A stretch of DNA of 64,000 bases from Symsagittifera roscoffensis (lineage: Eukaryota > Xenacoelomorpha > Acoela > Convolutidae): assembly GCF_963678635.1 (NCBI RefSeq), contig NC_087069.1, forward strand, positions 32,203,710 to 32,267,709, in the 5' to 3' direction. Position 1 is the first letter of the stretch, and the number at the start of each line of letters is the position of its first letter. Shown here piece by piece: positions 1-11,720 of this stretch. Below the pieces are notes generated by a model. It did not search any database. It saw only the letters and a list, made by a program, of their open reading frames with translations, and was not told the DNA's origin. Both the position numbers and the translations under genes were made by a program.

Positions 1-592
1 TAAAATTTTTGAGCTAAGACAATCACAAGCTAACTAGTATAGAGAATTGCAAAAAATTTGAACAGACAAAACTAGTTGAAAAGAGCAAAAGTCCTACTCC
101 GTAAAAATTTTGCATACGAAAGCTAATTTTGCAGACAAAAAGAATGTCTCAAGTTCACTTAAGTTTTCGATTTTGCATGCAAAAATTGCTCAAAAATGGT
201 AGATAGCTGTTTTATGTCTGTTCCAACTTTTTGCCTATATTGTTGACTATATTGTAATTAATTAATGATTTTAACTTATCAGGACTAAACAAACAAAATT
301 TAGAAATTCGAACTCAGTTTTCTCATTAAGTTTAGAATTCGAAAACTTAGGTACCCTTGAGACATCTTTTCTGTCTGCAAAATTAGCCTTCGCATGCAAA
401 ATTTTTATAGAGTAGGACCTTTGCTCTTTTCAAATAATTTTGTCAGCTCCAACTTTTTGCAATTCTCTATACTACATAGCTTGTGATTGTGTTAGCTCAA
501 AAATTTTGATCTAGTATTCTCTGAATTGAAAAAAATTGGTCAAAATCAATGACGATACTCGCAGAAAATCTATGAATATATAAGAAAAAACA
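1..592. mobile_element. Fold-back element, left-arm copy (5' part cut by window edge)
   Basis: Positions 1-180 are the imperfect reverse complement of about 345-512. Both halves carry a TATAGAGAATTGCAAAAA motif followed by an A-rich, GAACAGACA-containing stretch. The inverted similarity continues outward to about 592, judged from the fuller copy in the right arm (12236-13640), where each arm is about 330 bp. No coding capacity is seen. It ends about 30 bases from the donor site of the duplicated exon at 622-785. This looks like a non-autonomous fold-back or MITE-type element. In this copy the centre is uninterrupted. Confidence 0.6.
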
Positions 593-621
593 GGGGGGTT
601 TGGCAGGGGGGACTGACTGAC

Positions 622-785
622 CTTGCTGACACATGAGTGACGTCTGTGCGGCTGTTCCTTGGGGGCGTGTCTGTGGAGACAGTTGGTCTGGAACTCCACG
701 TACACCTTCCTCCACAGCAGCAGTTTGGCCCTCAACTGCTGGTGTCTCTTCCTCGCCTCCTCTATCCCACTTGTCTTCTCATCCA
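622..785 (-). CDS. Second copy of gene 1 exon 3 (inverted)
   Basis: These 164 bases are identical, in reverse complement, to the gene 1 exon at 11807-11970. The acceptor (TTGCAG) and donor (AAG/GTCAGT) are both preserved, so the copy is open and spliceable in principle. It encodes 54 complete codons beginning DEKTSGIEEARKRHQ and ending HSCVSK. No other gene 1 exon is seen beside it before the gap. Base identity in the exon against small differences in the flanks fits two alleles or a very recent duplication. It should not be counted as an extra gene without checking the assembly. Confidence 0.7.
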
Positions 786-869
786 CTGCAACAAACAAAA
801 CAAAGAACAAATTCATCAAGATAGTTAATTATCAACAATGGAAAGGACCACATTTCAAAGAACGAATCG

Positions 870-1100
870 GTTCGCGAAAAACTGAAGTGCTTCTAAGCAA
901 GCTACTCAACCTATGAAATTTTAAGTATTAAAACTTCAAACTATTCCATAAAACAAATCAGTTTGCGATATGTTCATGTTTTTCTTATTGCAGCTGTGAA
1001 ATTTTTGAGAATTTTGAATAGACTGAATTGGTTCGCGAAAAATCTTTTTTTTTAATAATTAATTTATTAACGCTATGAAACTTTAGAAAAATAACGAATC
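870..1100 (-). repeat. Short run of the 85-bp satellite family (left-arm copy)
   Basis: Two to three degraded units carry the satellite words GGTTCGCGAAAA and AAGCAAGCTA in the orientation opposite to the main array at 16270-22230. The same run appears at 11520-11720 in the right arm. It lies in the intron next to exon 3. Confidence 0.6.
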
Positions 1101-1622
1101 TGTTAAGAGTTACAAAGAATCTGTAAACGCAAAACTTCGGACAAAAAAAGGCAGGTTCTATATATAGCTTTATATTAGGACGACGGACAGTAAAGCTGGA
1201 TCTTAAAACGATTGGCTAGCATCTAAACAGAGTTTTACGTGCTTTTAACCATCTCTACCATAGCCAATTCAATGTGGTTCTCGTAACATCGAGTCAGCCA
1301 AATTATTAGTCGAACCGCGCAAATTAACTTAGCTCAAATCCGAAACGCGCAAATTAACTTAATTAAATGTGAAAATACGGAGCGCATTGCTGGGTCTCAG
1401 TATCCCCAGTCCACAAGGTAACTCCTAAACACAGGGCTTGTGCATTACTGTTAAATTACTCTATCACTTTTGTTTTTGTACAGTAGAGAAAATCACCCCA
1501 CCCATTGGAGGTTGATTGATTTTTTCACTCAACTTCTAGCTTCTCCTTATCTGAAAACGGAATTAGAAGTTATAAATTTCAGTTCTTGACATCCCAGGAA
1601 GCTGAAAATTGTTCAAAGTACA

Positions 1623-1822
1623 NNNNNNNNNNNNNNNNNNNNNNNNNNNNNNNNNNNNNNNNNNNNNNNNNNNNNNNNNNNNNNNNNNNNNNNNNNNNNN
1701 NNNNNNNNNNNNNNNNNNNNNNNNNNNNNNNNNNNNNNNNNNNNNNNNNNNNNNNNNNNNNNNNNNNNNNNNNNNNNNNNNNNNNNNNNNNNNNNNNNNN
1801 NNNNNNNNNNNNNNNNNNNNNN
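1623..1822. other. Assembly gap of 200 N
   Basis: An unbroken run of 200 N. The inverted-repeat similarity stops exactly at its left border, and a possible coding fragment starts at its right border. Any gene 1 exon between them would be lost here. Confidence 1.
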
Positions 1823-1823
1823 G

Positions 1824-1883
1824 AACTCTGGCGATGTGCACCCGTTGAATGCAGCTGGGGTTAATAGAAACAGAAACAGTCCA
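1824..1883 (+). CDS. Possible exon fragment cut by the gap
   Basis: Directly after the gap one frame is open and reads NSGDVHPLNAAGVNRNR, followed by NSPAN. It is richer in G and C than the sequence that follows. The next bases, GTCAGT, would make a good donor site, ending the exon in phase 0; a second GTCAGT eight bases on would end it in phase 2. Neither joins the phase-1 start of the exon at 7124, so either an intermediate exon is missing or this is not part of gene 1. No domain is recognisable. Low confidence because only about 20 codons are visible. Confidence 0.3.
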
Positions 1884-3040
1884 GCTAATGTCAGTCGGTC
1901 AGTTGATTTTTTTTTGTGTAATTTATGTATTTGCTCTTACTGAAGTCTTTCGAAGTCTTTCTCATCTTAATAACTTCGTTCAATGACAGTTTTAAACAGG
2001 TGGATGATCTGCTGATGTTTAACAAAACGAATGAATTTTTTAAAATCAACTTTTCTGTTCCTTTAAAATGTAGATAATTTTACCAAACTTTACTTATTGA
2101 TTGTAGATTGTTGAAGTACTTTGATTTCGCTTTTTAGTTCAATAATTTTCAAACTAGAGATCTTAATGTCAAAATAAAATTCTTATTATAATAAACGTGG
2201 CATGGATGCAAAATATTGCTGTAATTGGAAAATTTGCAATCAATCGAATATTTCATGAAATTAGGAGAGCGTTGCAAATTTCTTGTAAAAATCGAAAATT
2301 GCGAAAACCACTGTTTTTATTTTGTTTTTTGTTCACCAATAAGCTTATGCTTCCCATTTGTAATGTATGTGGAATGTCCAAAAACAGAAAACTTATAAAT
2401 CTATGGAAGTTCAAAAATTGGTGCAGAAACAGATTATTTTGCGTGCCCGGTTGGTTTAGCAGAAACCTCAGAAAATAAAGCAGAAAAGTATTATGATATA
2501 TTATTGGTTTTAGCGGCCGAAAATGTAAGTTTCCTTGTCCTAAAAAAGTTCTGCCATATATCAGCAATTTATACTTGATCTGACCTTTTCGTTGGTTGTT
2601 TTTAAGAAGCAATTTTATAAGGACAAGAGAGTCTATTGGTCCTTTATAACTCGATATGTTTGAGGGCTGCAAATTCGAACTGACATAGAATTTATTTGAG
2701 TTTTTATCCCTTTTACTGTCATTTCAACCATAACACGGATAGCCGGTTGCTGTGCAATCAGAACAGAACGTTTCGACCAATTTCTTAAGAAAAAAAAATT
2801 ACTTTTACAAATAAATTAGTGTCAAATTCTGAAATTTAATGAACATGATGGCATTGAAAGTGTTTCGAAAGCTAACTTTGGAGAAAACAAGGAAATCCAG
2901 ATGGTGCGCATTCATAAAAAAATATTGCGTTCAAGAGAAAAAGTTTTACAAATGCGTAGAAAATTATTGAATTACGCATAATGGACAACAGTTGTCTTCA
3001 AAAATGAACAACAAACGAAACAATGAGAAAACTTTTGAAA
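1884..3040. other. Non-coding AT-rich stretch
   Basis: No convincing gene. Two overlapping ORFs on opposite strands (about 2200-2670) have the low-complexity composition of chance ORFs. No repeat shared with the rest of the window was noticed. Confidence 0.5.
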
Positions 3041-3055
3041 AAAATATTATTATTT

Positions 3056-4160
3056 TTTGCTCCATAATTTTGAAACTTTTTTACCAATCACGCACAAAAT
3101 GAAGCTTTCAAAACTAGTTTTGTTTTGATGAATTCGAAAATTTAAAAGAAGAATACAAATTTTCATATAACGAACGATGCTCAATTGCTGTACTCTCTCG
3201 AATTTACACAAAAAGTCAAAAATTTCGAGGGGTTTTTTCTCGACACTGGAAAAAATTATTGAAACTGTTTCGAATCGCTGCTTCAGTTTGATATGTTAAA
3301 AAGGATGACCGTTTGCATAATCGACAAGTTATTCTCAAAAATTAAAAGCAAGCAAAAATGAAGCTTTCAGAACTAGTTTTGTTTTGATCAATTCAAATTT
3401 TTTTAGAAAAAAAATTACCAGTTTTCATATAACGAACGTTCTTAAATCTAAATCGCTTTGCTCTCTCAAATTTACACAAAAACTCAAAAGTTGCGAGGGT
3501 TTTTTTTTCTTGACACCGTAACAAGTTATTGAAAATTTTTCGAATCACTGCTTCAGTTTGATATGTTAAAAAAGGATGGCCGTTTGCATAATCGACAAAT
3601 TATCCTCAAAAATTAATAACCAGCAAAAATGAAGCTTTCAGAACTAGTTTTGGTTTGATAAATTCGAAATTTTTAGACCAAATTACCAATTTTTATATAA
3701 CGAACGTTGCTCAATTGCTTTACTCTTTCTTATTTACACAAAAAGTGAAAAATTTCGAAGGTTTTTTCTCGACACCGGAACAAATTAATGAAAATTTTTG
3801 GAATCACTACTTCAGTTTGTTATGTTAAAAAAGGATGGCCGTTTGCATAATCGATACAGTTGTCCTCAAAAATTATTAACAAGCAAAAAATGAAAAACTT
3901 TTAAAAGAAAAACTCTATTTTTTTTTGCACCATAATTCTGACAAAGTTTCTATTTTTTCCAATCACGAGCAAATGAAGCTTGCGGAAAAAATTTTGTTGT
4001 TGGTAAATTCCAGTTTTCTTAGCCTAAATCACCAATTTTTATATAACGAACATTACTCAATTGCTTCAATCTCTCAAATTTATCCTAAAATTCCGAAATT
4101 TCGATGCATTTTGTCGCGACACCGGAACAATTTTTTGATAGTTTTCATACTTCTTTCGAA
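3056..4160. repeat. Four-copy tandem repeat, about 260-340 bp per unit
   Basis: The anchor GAAGCTTTCA (GAAGCTTGCG in the last unit) recurs at 3101, 3360, 3631 and 3974. Each copy is followed by the same ordered words: TATAACGAACG, CTCAATTGCT, a TCGACAC(T/C)GGAA-type block, and GTTTGCATAATCGA. Units differ by many substitutions and small indels, so the array is old. No coding capacity is conserved between units. Confidence 0.85.
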
Positions 4161-5449
4161 TAAATGCTTGAACTTGATACTTTACTCTTTAATTTGAGAA
4201 AACTTTCAACTTAAAAAGCCTTAAATTGATCTTTTTCTCGATCCTTTCCAATGATTATTTGTGGTACCTGATTTTGCGTGGAAAAAAATCAAAAACTAAA
4301 ACACACCGGAATACAAAGTTCTTTCCTGTTTTCAGTGTTCGGAACAGCCTGGTATGAAGCAAAATTTTTGGTTTCTTTGTTTTTTTCTTTTAAAGAAACT
4401 TTTTTTGTTTTTGTTGTCATTTTTACAGTTTTCCAAGCTTACGTTTCATATTTTAATTTTTTTGAAAAATCGCCTCAAACATATTTTCGATTATCAAAGG
4501 ATCAGTTCTCCGTCTGATTAGAAAACGTGATAGTGTTTTTAGTGATTTGCTTGAGCTGAAAAAGTTTGCAACACATTTTGTACAGTGTTATTAGAAAATT
4601 AAGTTAAACATTTCCTAAATGCCATCATTAATTAACAACTACTGGTGTTTTAAGAGAGACTACTTTTGTTTCAGACGTATTTTAAAATGACATTTTAACT
4701 AACAATTTAAGGCAAAATTCAGGTAAGCAATTTTTTCCTGAGCTCAAACAACAATATTTATCTGACCTGCCACAGTTTGGAACGATAATGAGGGTTTGAA
4801 ATTTGTTTTAAGAGGGTTTGCAACTTGAACTAAATCAATTTGGGACAGCTTATGCGAGCTAATGACCAATTTTTTAGTAACGCGTAGCTCAGCTAGTGCG
4901 TCCAACTAATTTTTTAAAACCGAATGAAGGCAAAATAATTGCTGGAAATAGTTTGTTACCAGAAAAGGTTATCACTTTGCCCAAAATTGCATATGGGGTG
5001 GACATTATACCAATTTATGAAGAAAAAAAAACCAACTCACCTTCATTTTGTATTAAAATTGTACTGCTTTTTTTATAAGAACAAACAATTGCTTGTGTCG
5101 TAAAGGGCAGCCTGAACAAACATGTTTCGGTCATGATACAAGCAATCTTTTTCAAAATTCAAAATGTCCTAAGTTACGCGCAATTAGATTGTTGACTCTT
5201 TAACATTGCAAAAGTTTTTCAAATTTGTATGCTTAATCTTTTTCAAAATTCTTTCTCATAAATCAAGTTCAAAATAGCGCGGTATGTATCTATAACTTTG
5301 ATCTTCAAAAGTAGTACCATTGTACAATTTCGAGATGAAACAGCAAAAATTTGATTGTTTTGGTTGAATGTTTTGAATGAGAGCTGTCATGGAGTCTTCT
5401 GGAAGTTTAGTTTAATGAGTTTGTATTATGATAATTTGCTCAAAGATTC

Positions 5450-5575
5450 ACAAAGATTCTGAATCGTAGCAAAGAGGAAAGCTTCCGACTCGTAGCGAAG
5501 ATTCTAACTCACATAATTTCTGACTCGTAGCAAAGATTCCGACTCGTAGCGAAGCAGTGTCGTAGCGAAAAGCAA
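5450..5575. repeat. Short tandem repeat built on CGACTCGTAGCGAAG
   Basis: About five imperfect copies of a 19-25-bp unit containing TCGTAGC(A/G)AAG. A related GAGTCGTAACGATTC word occurs near 10816, in a different part of the same locus. Confidence 0.6.
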
Positions 5576-6699
5576 AGTTTTTCCGTCCAATTTTAAATAC
5601 CTCAAGTGAAATTCAGTAGGTTGAGTTTGATTTCATGTTTGAATAATTTAGCGCTGTTCAAATTTCAAAAAACCAGCGAATATGATTGCTAATCGGACCT
5701 ACATTTAGTTCTACATGTTGAATTTGTTCTTCATATTTTCACAACTTATAAACGAATCAATATCTTATTTTAAAAGCATAATTTTACCTCTCAACAGTTA
5801 CTTCACCTTATATTACGATTACCAGCATCAGTTTCAAGGTTACCCGCTCAAAATACCCGCATCCAGTTTCAAGCGTTAATAATCAATTACATTATGTTTT
5901 ATTGCCAGTCTAATTAAAACTGAGAGGCAATTTATTAGAATCAGTTTAAAATCTACTATAATCTCTTTTTTTTTGAAATCCAATTATAATCAATAATAAT
6001 TGAGAGAAATGTTCTAAGCGATTTCAAATCAATTCAAACTTATAGTTTTTTATTTTGTTCATTTTTCCATTGAAGTTGGTTCATGATGAAATTCTCAAGT
6101 TTTTTTAACAACCAAAAAATCAGCACATTGATTTACTTGATTTACGTCAGCTTCATGATTTACTCGGAAGACTTATTTTCACATAGCGCGGTAATCTTTC
6201 AACTGATACGAAAGGATCTCTAAGAAACTTTTCTTTCATGGTAAAACTTTGTGTTCAGACAAAACTTTGTGATCAAAGTGTGACCATACATCTCGGTTTT
6301 AGAGATTTTGTTATTGACAGAAAAAACTAACCCATATGATTTAATTAAATCGTTTTTTTTGCTGGTATAAATACCTGACAAAACAAGAGATCATAATCGT
6401 TTATAATTGATATAAAGTGTTTTTTGTATGAACTGTAATCAGTTATTATCGATAATAAAGTATTATAATCTCTGGAAAATATCACGATTATAATTGATTA
6501 TAAATCCTTTAAATACCTAATTTTGGTAATTATTATCAATGATGATTGACATAAAATCATCATAATAATCCCATATAATCGATTTCTTACGCCTAAACTT
6601 GGTTGCCTGTTGGTCGCGATGCTTTCTTTTTTTTTTCAGGCTAAAAATTTGTTCACGCTCAATTTTATTTTTTCGCTCTACTACTTTTAGTTTCTTTTT

Positions 6700-7010
6700 G
6701 AAGTTTAGTTTATTTCCTTTCTTAAAAGGAAGGCAAACTCCACTATTGACTTCTAATTTCAAAAATGGATTTAACTATCAGATTTCCCAGCGAATTAAAA
6801 GTTTTACCTATTGATCCAGTTGGCTCAAATTGGGTTAATATTATCAAAAAACGTCAATCATAAATTTTTCTAGAAATTCAAAGAGCTTAAGGCCTTCTAT
6901 ATTTTGGAAAATCAAAATTGAGACTTCTCAAAAAACAAGTCAGTGATTTTTCTGTTTACTTAAGTTCATTGAAACATTTACAACTGTCGTTGGTTGTTTC
7001 TCTTATCTTC
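6700..7010 (+). repeat. Dispersed repeat, copy 1
   Basis: Shares ordered blocks with 50100-50440, among them GACTTCTAATTTC, ATCAGATTTCCC, TCAAATTGGGTTAAT and GAAATTCAAAGAGCTT. It lies about 110 bases upstream of a gene 1 exon; the other copy lies about 35 bases upstream of a gene 2 exon. No terminal repeats or ORF were recognised. Confidence 0.7.
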
Positions 7011-7123
7011 TTTTTAACTTCTTTTTCTCTTTACGTGGAAAATTTCTCTCAGCTTTCATAAAATATCTGAAAAAATTTCTCTGTAATTCTCTGACTAATG
7101 CTCTGAAATGTGTTTTCATTTAG

Positions 7124-7228
7124 ACTTCGTGGGTGCAAAAGCGAATGACGCGGCTTCTCTGATGCCAGATGATCTGGAGTACAGTCACCCGGAACTCAAC
7201 TACGGAGCGGGCAGAGTCATCGGAGAAG
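7124..7228 (+). CDS. Gene 1, first exon visible in the window
   Basis: The acceptor TTTTCATTTAG precedes an open stretch of 105 bases that ends at the donor GAGAAG/GTGGGT. It starts and ends in phase 1. The peptide contains DAASLMPDDLEYSHPELN and ends GAGRVIGEG with the next exon. Codons ending in C or G dominate, in contrast to the AT-rich flanks. The end phase joins the exon at 8490 exactly. Earlier exons must exist and are either lost in the gap or outside the window. I do not recognise the family. The peptide is acidic in its first half and glycine-rich at its end. Confidence 0.8.
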
Positions 7229-8489
7229 GTGGGTGATGTTCTTACATTAATTTCATGGATTTAGGTCCGCTCCTTAAGAAAATACTTTGAAAGTCAAGCA
7301 CCAGCCCGTTTTTAGCGCCGTGGGTTCCCCCTCAATGTCTCGAAGTTTAAATTCCCCCTTAACTTGTTAAAAACTAGTAACCGCAGCAGAATTCGCCACT
7401 AAGTTTAGACTGAAAACCTTAACCGCCGAAGGCCCAAAGTAGTCGGCCAAAGCTTTAGTCTTGTTGCAAAAATTTCGACTTAGTCAAGACGAATTATCAA
7501 ATAAGGCGTGACATTCAAAATCCGGATTAAGTTCCGGATATTGAGATGAATGGGAAGAAGGCTTTTATTGACCTTTACTATTTAGACCTTTTGCAAAAAC
7601 CGCGCCGCCTTAGACGTGGTAGTTTTTTGCACCGTTCGGGTTTTTAGTGGCATATTTACGCATTTGTAAACGTAGAATGAAAGTTTTTATATCATTAAAG
7701 ATAGTTGATTGTTATTTTCAGCTCGATAATTCATCTTTTTCAGAAGGGAAATTTTGAAAACAGTTTCAAATACGTATGCTCTCAATTTTGACCTTTCGAA
7801 CAACCTTGAAAAATCAAACTTCTTCAAAAGCTGTTGTCTGTTTGCGAAACTTTCGAATTTTTGAAAAGCGATAGTTGAAGTTTTCGCAATGTTTTGCATG
7901 CAAAATCAAGTTTTGTTAGGACGATGACTGAAACTGGACGATGATTCCAAGAACGCCAAAATAGGTGAGTGTTTTTTGTTCTTGGATTTCACCGATGAGT
8001 GGATTTAAGAGTCAAAAGAGGGTGTTTTTTGCTGCTAGGTTTGGCAAAACTGGGTTGCTTCAATTGTTCCAGTGCATTTAATCAGATGCTTTATTTTTCT
8101 TAAGAATTCTGTTGCCATTAGTAACCAAATACTCGTAGGTTTCCATCGACTAGACCTCGCGTGACATCACAGAAACCTGAGCAAAATATAGCCCACCCAT
8201 AATTTTAAAACTAATATGATGGCGCTATTATTTTATACTAGGTTGGGATGGGAGGGGATGCCGCGTCGACTACTTTTTTCATTCATTCCCGTCTATGGAA
8301 CTTTTGATGGAACCATAAATAGCTGCCTCTTTATGCGTGACCATGACTCTTATTAAATGTTTAAGAAATATGCGGGACCAACTAAAGATTATCCTTGATT
8401 TTCCATGAGTCTCTTAAGCGTACTTAATCTAAAACCCAAATCGACCGCACTCTCGATCTTTATAATACAGGTGGGGTTGTGTGGTGTAG
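7229..8489 (+). other. Gene 1 intron
   Basis: A 1.26-kb intron with GT...TAG ends. It contains a moderately GC-richer block (7290-7640) without an ORF. Nothing else recognisable. Confidence 0.6.
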
Positions 8490-8630
8490 GTGGGTATGGG
8501 ACTGGCGCAGTGGCCCATTCGTCTGGACTGTCTAACAGTGACCCGAACAGTGGGGAGGATGACCAGAGGAGTGTGTCTCCACAGGAGAAGCACTTCTGGG
8601 ACCAGAGGATTGCACAGATGCAACACACTC
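8490..8630 (+). CDS. Gene 1, second visible exon
   Basis: The exon spans 141 bases. Its donor is CACTC/GTAAGA. I chose the acceptor GGTGTAG at 8489 because only that start restores the phase-1 join to the previous exon. A better-looking pyrimidine-poor alternative (ATACAG at 8470) would break the frame. The peptide reads GYGTGAVAHSSGLSNSD, then an acidic-polar stretch and the charged segment SPQEKHFWDQRIAQMQHT. The exon ends in phase 1. The first part looks disordered (Gly/Ser/Asn/Asp). The last part can form the start of a helix that continues into the next exon. No known domain was identified. Confidence 0.8.
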
Positions 8631-8877
8631 GTAAGATCCCATCTAATTTAAATAATAAACAAATGTAGTTTGCAAACAGTTCTTCCACACAGTCATTAAT
8701 TTTGAGTAGAAATTTGTTGAAATGTGACGAAGTTTGCATTCAGGCAGAGTGCCAACGCTTTCTGTCATCCCTTTCTACTATTTCTACTACTTTCTAAGGG
8801 AGCCTTCGGCGGCGGTATCAAGCGCACGGCGAACAAACTAATAGTTTTGATTTGGGAGTGATCAACGTCGAACTTAA

Positions 8878-9084
8878 ATGTTTGAACTTTTTTTGAAATC
8901 CGGCACCCTCCACCTCGAGAATAACCTTCGACCCGCTTCCACGATTCACTTCGCTGTGTTTTTAACGCAAGACCAGATTATTCCAGAAGAACGAAGTGTC
9001 ATATCAAAGCTCGTAGACAACGCGTTATGCAGAATGGTTCACGAGGTGAATGCGAGAGCAAAATTAAATGAATGGGAATTGTAA
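8878..9084 (+). CDS. Possible small ORF with nearby poly(A) signal
   Basis: An open frame of 68 codons starts MFELFLKSGTLHLENN and ends NARAKLNEWEL. An AATAAA hexamer lies 6 bases after the stop codon. Codon choice is more balanced than in the surrounding intron and the composition is protein-like, with alternating hydrophobic and charged residues. It lies inside a gene 1 intron on the same strand. It could be a tiny nested gene, a 3' fragment of a retrocopy, or chance. I do not recognise it. A second open frame upstream (8798-8893) overlaps out of phase, which would fit a retrocopy with a frameshift. Confidence 0.3.
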   Translation: MFELFLKSGTLHLENNLRPASTIHFAVFLTQDQIIPEERSVISKLVDNALCRMVHEVNARAKLNEWEL

Positions 9085-9779
9085 AGTGTCAATAAACGTA
9101 TTGAAGAAGACGCTTACATTGGTCGTGCTTTTTTTTCGTTTTTTTTTCTCAGAAAAAAGTCTTATCCGCGTTCACATTTGACTTTTGGTCGTTCGACGTT
9201 TGACTTCTTCTCAAACATCAACTCAACTTCAGTTGCCAAAAGGAAGTAACAAATGCTCTTTAATTAAGACGTAAAGGCGCACAAAAACGTAAACGACTTT
9301 TAGGTTCGAAAGAAGATTTCAATTTCCATCTTTTCCCCCTGAAAAAGGATAGCCATTGAGCCGGTGTTCTCTAGTTGGGTTAATTTTTTGAAAAGCAGGC
9401 TGATCATTACTTTTTTTTAAAAAAAGAGCTTCGTCCTTTTTTAATTAATTTTTCGAAGTTTTTTATAACTGAACTTTGAGTTCATTCGCAAATTTTCCAA
9501 TTATTTGATGGCTATGCTTACAGCAATTGGCGGCTACTGCGCAAGTTATAGAGAGTTGCAAAAAGTTCGGACAGAGAGACTTAATTAAAATGAGCAACTG
9601 TCTAGACATCAACCGAAATTAAAACTGAAATAAACATAACGTCGAAAGATCATAAAGCAGAGTTTTGCTCGAAAATTATAACCACGGCGGGCAATTGCAT
9701 CCGAAGCGTCGAATAGTAAACATTGAAACAGGAAAATTACTGCTCAGGGTGGCTATCGATCTTAGAATTTGTATTGTTT

Positions 9780-10030
9780 GAATAGCTGAATAGCTTGCTT
9801 AGACAACCTCTTAAAATCTCGCGAAGCGTTTGATTCTATGAAATAACTCGGAATGTTTTAGTTTCATGCATGAATAGCTTGCTTAGTAAATGTTAATTTT
9901 TTCGCGAACAGATTTGGTCGAAGAAATAATGTGAAATGTTTCAAAAATTCATAGCAAAAATCATTTGCTCAGGAAAATTTAAAAATTTCTCGAATTGATT
10001 CGGTCTATGGTATAGATTGAAATGAACATA
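9780..10030 (+). repeat. Degraded 85-bp satellite units inside the intron
   Basis: Words typical of the main array recur, such as GAATAGCTTGCTTAG, TTCGCGAACAGATTTGGTC and ATTGATTCGGTCTATGG. About three units, all diverged. Confidence 0.65.
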
Positions 10031-11519
10031 GCTAGAAAGTTTTGCTATGAACAGCTCCTCCTATAAAAGACAAACTCAACGAACAAACTTTTTGTTTTTT
10101 TTAGAATTTTTTTCTTGTAGAACTCGGTCGAATTGTTTTTTTCTCGGTCGAACATATTCAAAAATATCAAGCTTAAGACAAAACTGTTATATCCTTCCAA
10201 TTTTTTGCAACCCGATAACGAAAACATTGAACCCAATCTATGACGAGTAAATGAGGTTGTATCTAATTCTATATAAAAATGATTAATGCGCTATAGACGC
10301 AACATGTCAATTTTTTTTACCGAGAACAACGTTTAAGAAGGTTTAGATCAGAACGTTTAAAAATCCTTAGAGCAACCATCGAGCTCAATGCTTAAGAACT
10401 TTAAATTATTCCAAGTTTTGGAATATTCAAGAATTCAATCTTTAAAAATTTTGAAACTCCTTAAACAAGATGAATTCGATTTTACTTCAAGTGTGCCATT
10501 TGACCAGAATGCGGTCGATTTTTGATATGACGGAACGAATTCGAGGCAGTGATATTGACTGCAAGATACGTCAATTTTGATGATTAGCAGCATTATTTGG
10601 AAAAAGAACCAAATTCGGAAGCGTTACTTTGGATCGAAGTAACTTTATTCAAAATTTCAATTTTAAACGAAGACGCGTGACAACGCGTGACAAAAATTTT
10701 GCAAAATCTACAAATCGGGAAGATAAGAGAGAATGTTTTGCTGTTAGAAGATCACACTAGAGACAGAAAACGGCATAAAAAGATAGCGATTCAGAAGACA
10801 AAGGAAAGAAGCCTTCCGAGTCGTAACGATTCTTCAGCTACAATCGTTACTGAACAATTTTCATCAATCGAAAAGGCTGCGAAGAAAGACAGCAACCGTT
10901 CCTGGCCGCGAAGAAGACGCTTATTCACGAATATTGAAGAAAGCGGAAGGGTCCGAAGTTGTGCTTCGAAACTGTACTTTGAACAATTTTCAGCTTCCTG
11001 GGATGTCAAGAACTGAAATTTATAACTTCTAATTCCGTTTTCAGATAAGGAGAAGCTAGAAGTTGAGTGAAAAAGTCAATCAACCTCCAATGGGTGGGGT
11101 GATTTTCTCTACTGTACAAAAACAAAAGTGATAGAGTAATTTAACAGTAATGCACAAGCCCTGTGTTTAGGAGTTACCTTGTGGACTGGGATACTGAGAC
11201 CCAGCAATGCGCTCCGTATTTTCACATGTAATTAAGTTAATTTGCGCGGTTCGGCTTTGAGCTAAGTTAATTTGCGCGGTTCGACTAATAATTTTGCTGA
11301 CTCGATGTTACGAGAACCACATTGAATTGGCTATGGTAGAGATGGTTAAAAGCACGTAAAACTCTGTTTAGATGCTAGCCAATCGTTTTAAGATCCAGCT
11401 TTACTGTCCGTCGTCTTAATATAAAGCTATAAATAGAACCTGCCTTTTTTGTCCGAAGTTTTGCGTTTACAGATTCTTTGTAACTCTTAACAGATTCGTT
11501 ATTTTTCTAAAGTTTCATA

Positions 11520-11720
11520 GCGTTAATAAATTAATTATTAAAAAAAAGATTTTTCGCGAACCAATTCAGTCTATTCAAAATTCTCAAAAATTTCACAGCT
11601 GCAATAAGAAAAACATGAACATATCGCAAATTGATTTGTTTTATGGAATAGTTTGAAGTTTTAATACTTAAAATTTCATAGGTTGAGTAGCTTGCTTAGA
11701 AGCACTTCAGTTTTTCGCGA
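11520..11720 (+). repeat. Short run of the 85-bp satellite family (right-arm copy)
   Basis: Degraded units with TTTTTCGCGAACCAATTCAG and GTAGCTTGCTTAGAAG, ending about 85 bases before the exon 3 acceptor. Counterpart of 870-1100. Confidence 0.6.

Larger units (their letters stand above)
1..1622. repeat. Left arm of a large inverted duplication
   Basis: Read in reverse complement, this stretch matches 10973-13570 with roughly 1-3% mismatch over most of its length. The match includes an intact gene 1 exon and its splice sites. It runs from the window edge to the last base before the N gap. It lacks two insertions present in the right arm: the element at 12581-13312 and a 225-bp piece near 12000-12226. 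The level of difference and the end at a contig break suggest an allelic contig placed in inverted orientation, but a genuine inverted duplication would look the same. Confidence 0.85.
4161..7123. other. Non-coding AT-rich stretch upstream of gene 1 exons
   Basis: No gene that I can support. It contains a small run at 5450-5575 of a word close to GACTCGTAGCGAAGATTC repeated about five times, and several stretches made almost only of A and T (5920-6540). Positions about 6700-7010 belong to a dispersed repeat also found at 50100-50440. Confidence 0.5.

Noticed and set aside
4880-5078. A 60-codon frame and a tRNA-like A box (GCGTAGCTCAGCTAGTGCG)
   Set aside because: The A box resembles a tRNA 5' half, but no B box or pairing acceptor follows, and the frame is interrupted-looking and unrelated to a known protein.
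10687-11016. A 109-codon plus-strand frame crossing the border of the inverted duplication
   Set aside because: It spans unique and duplicated DNA and includes repeat words; no protein-like conservation is visible.
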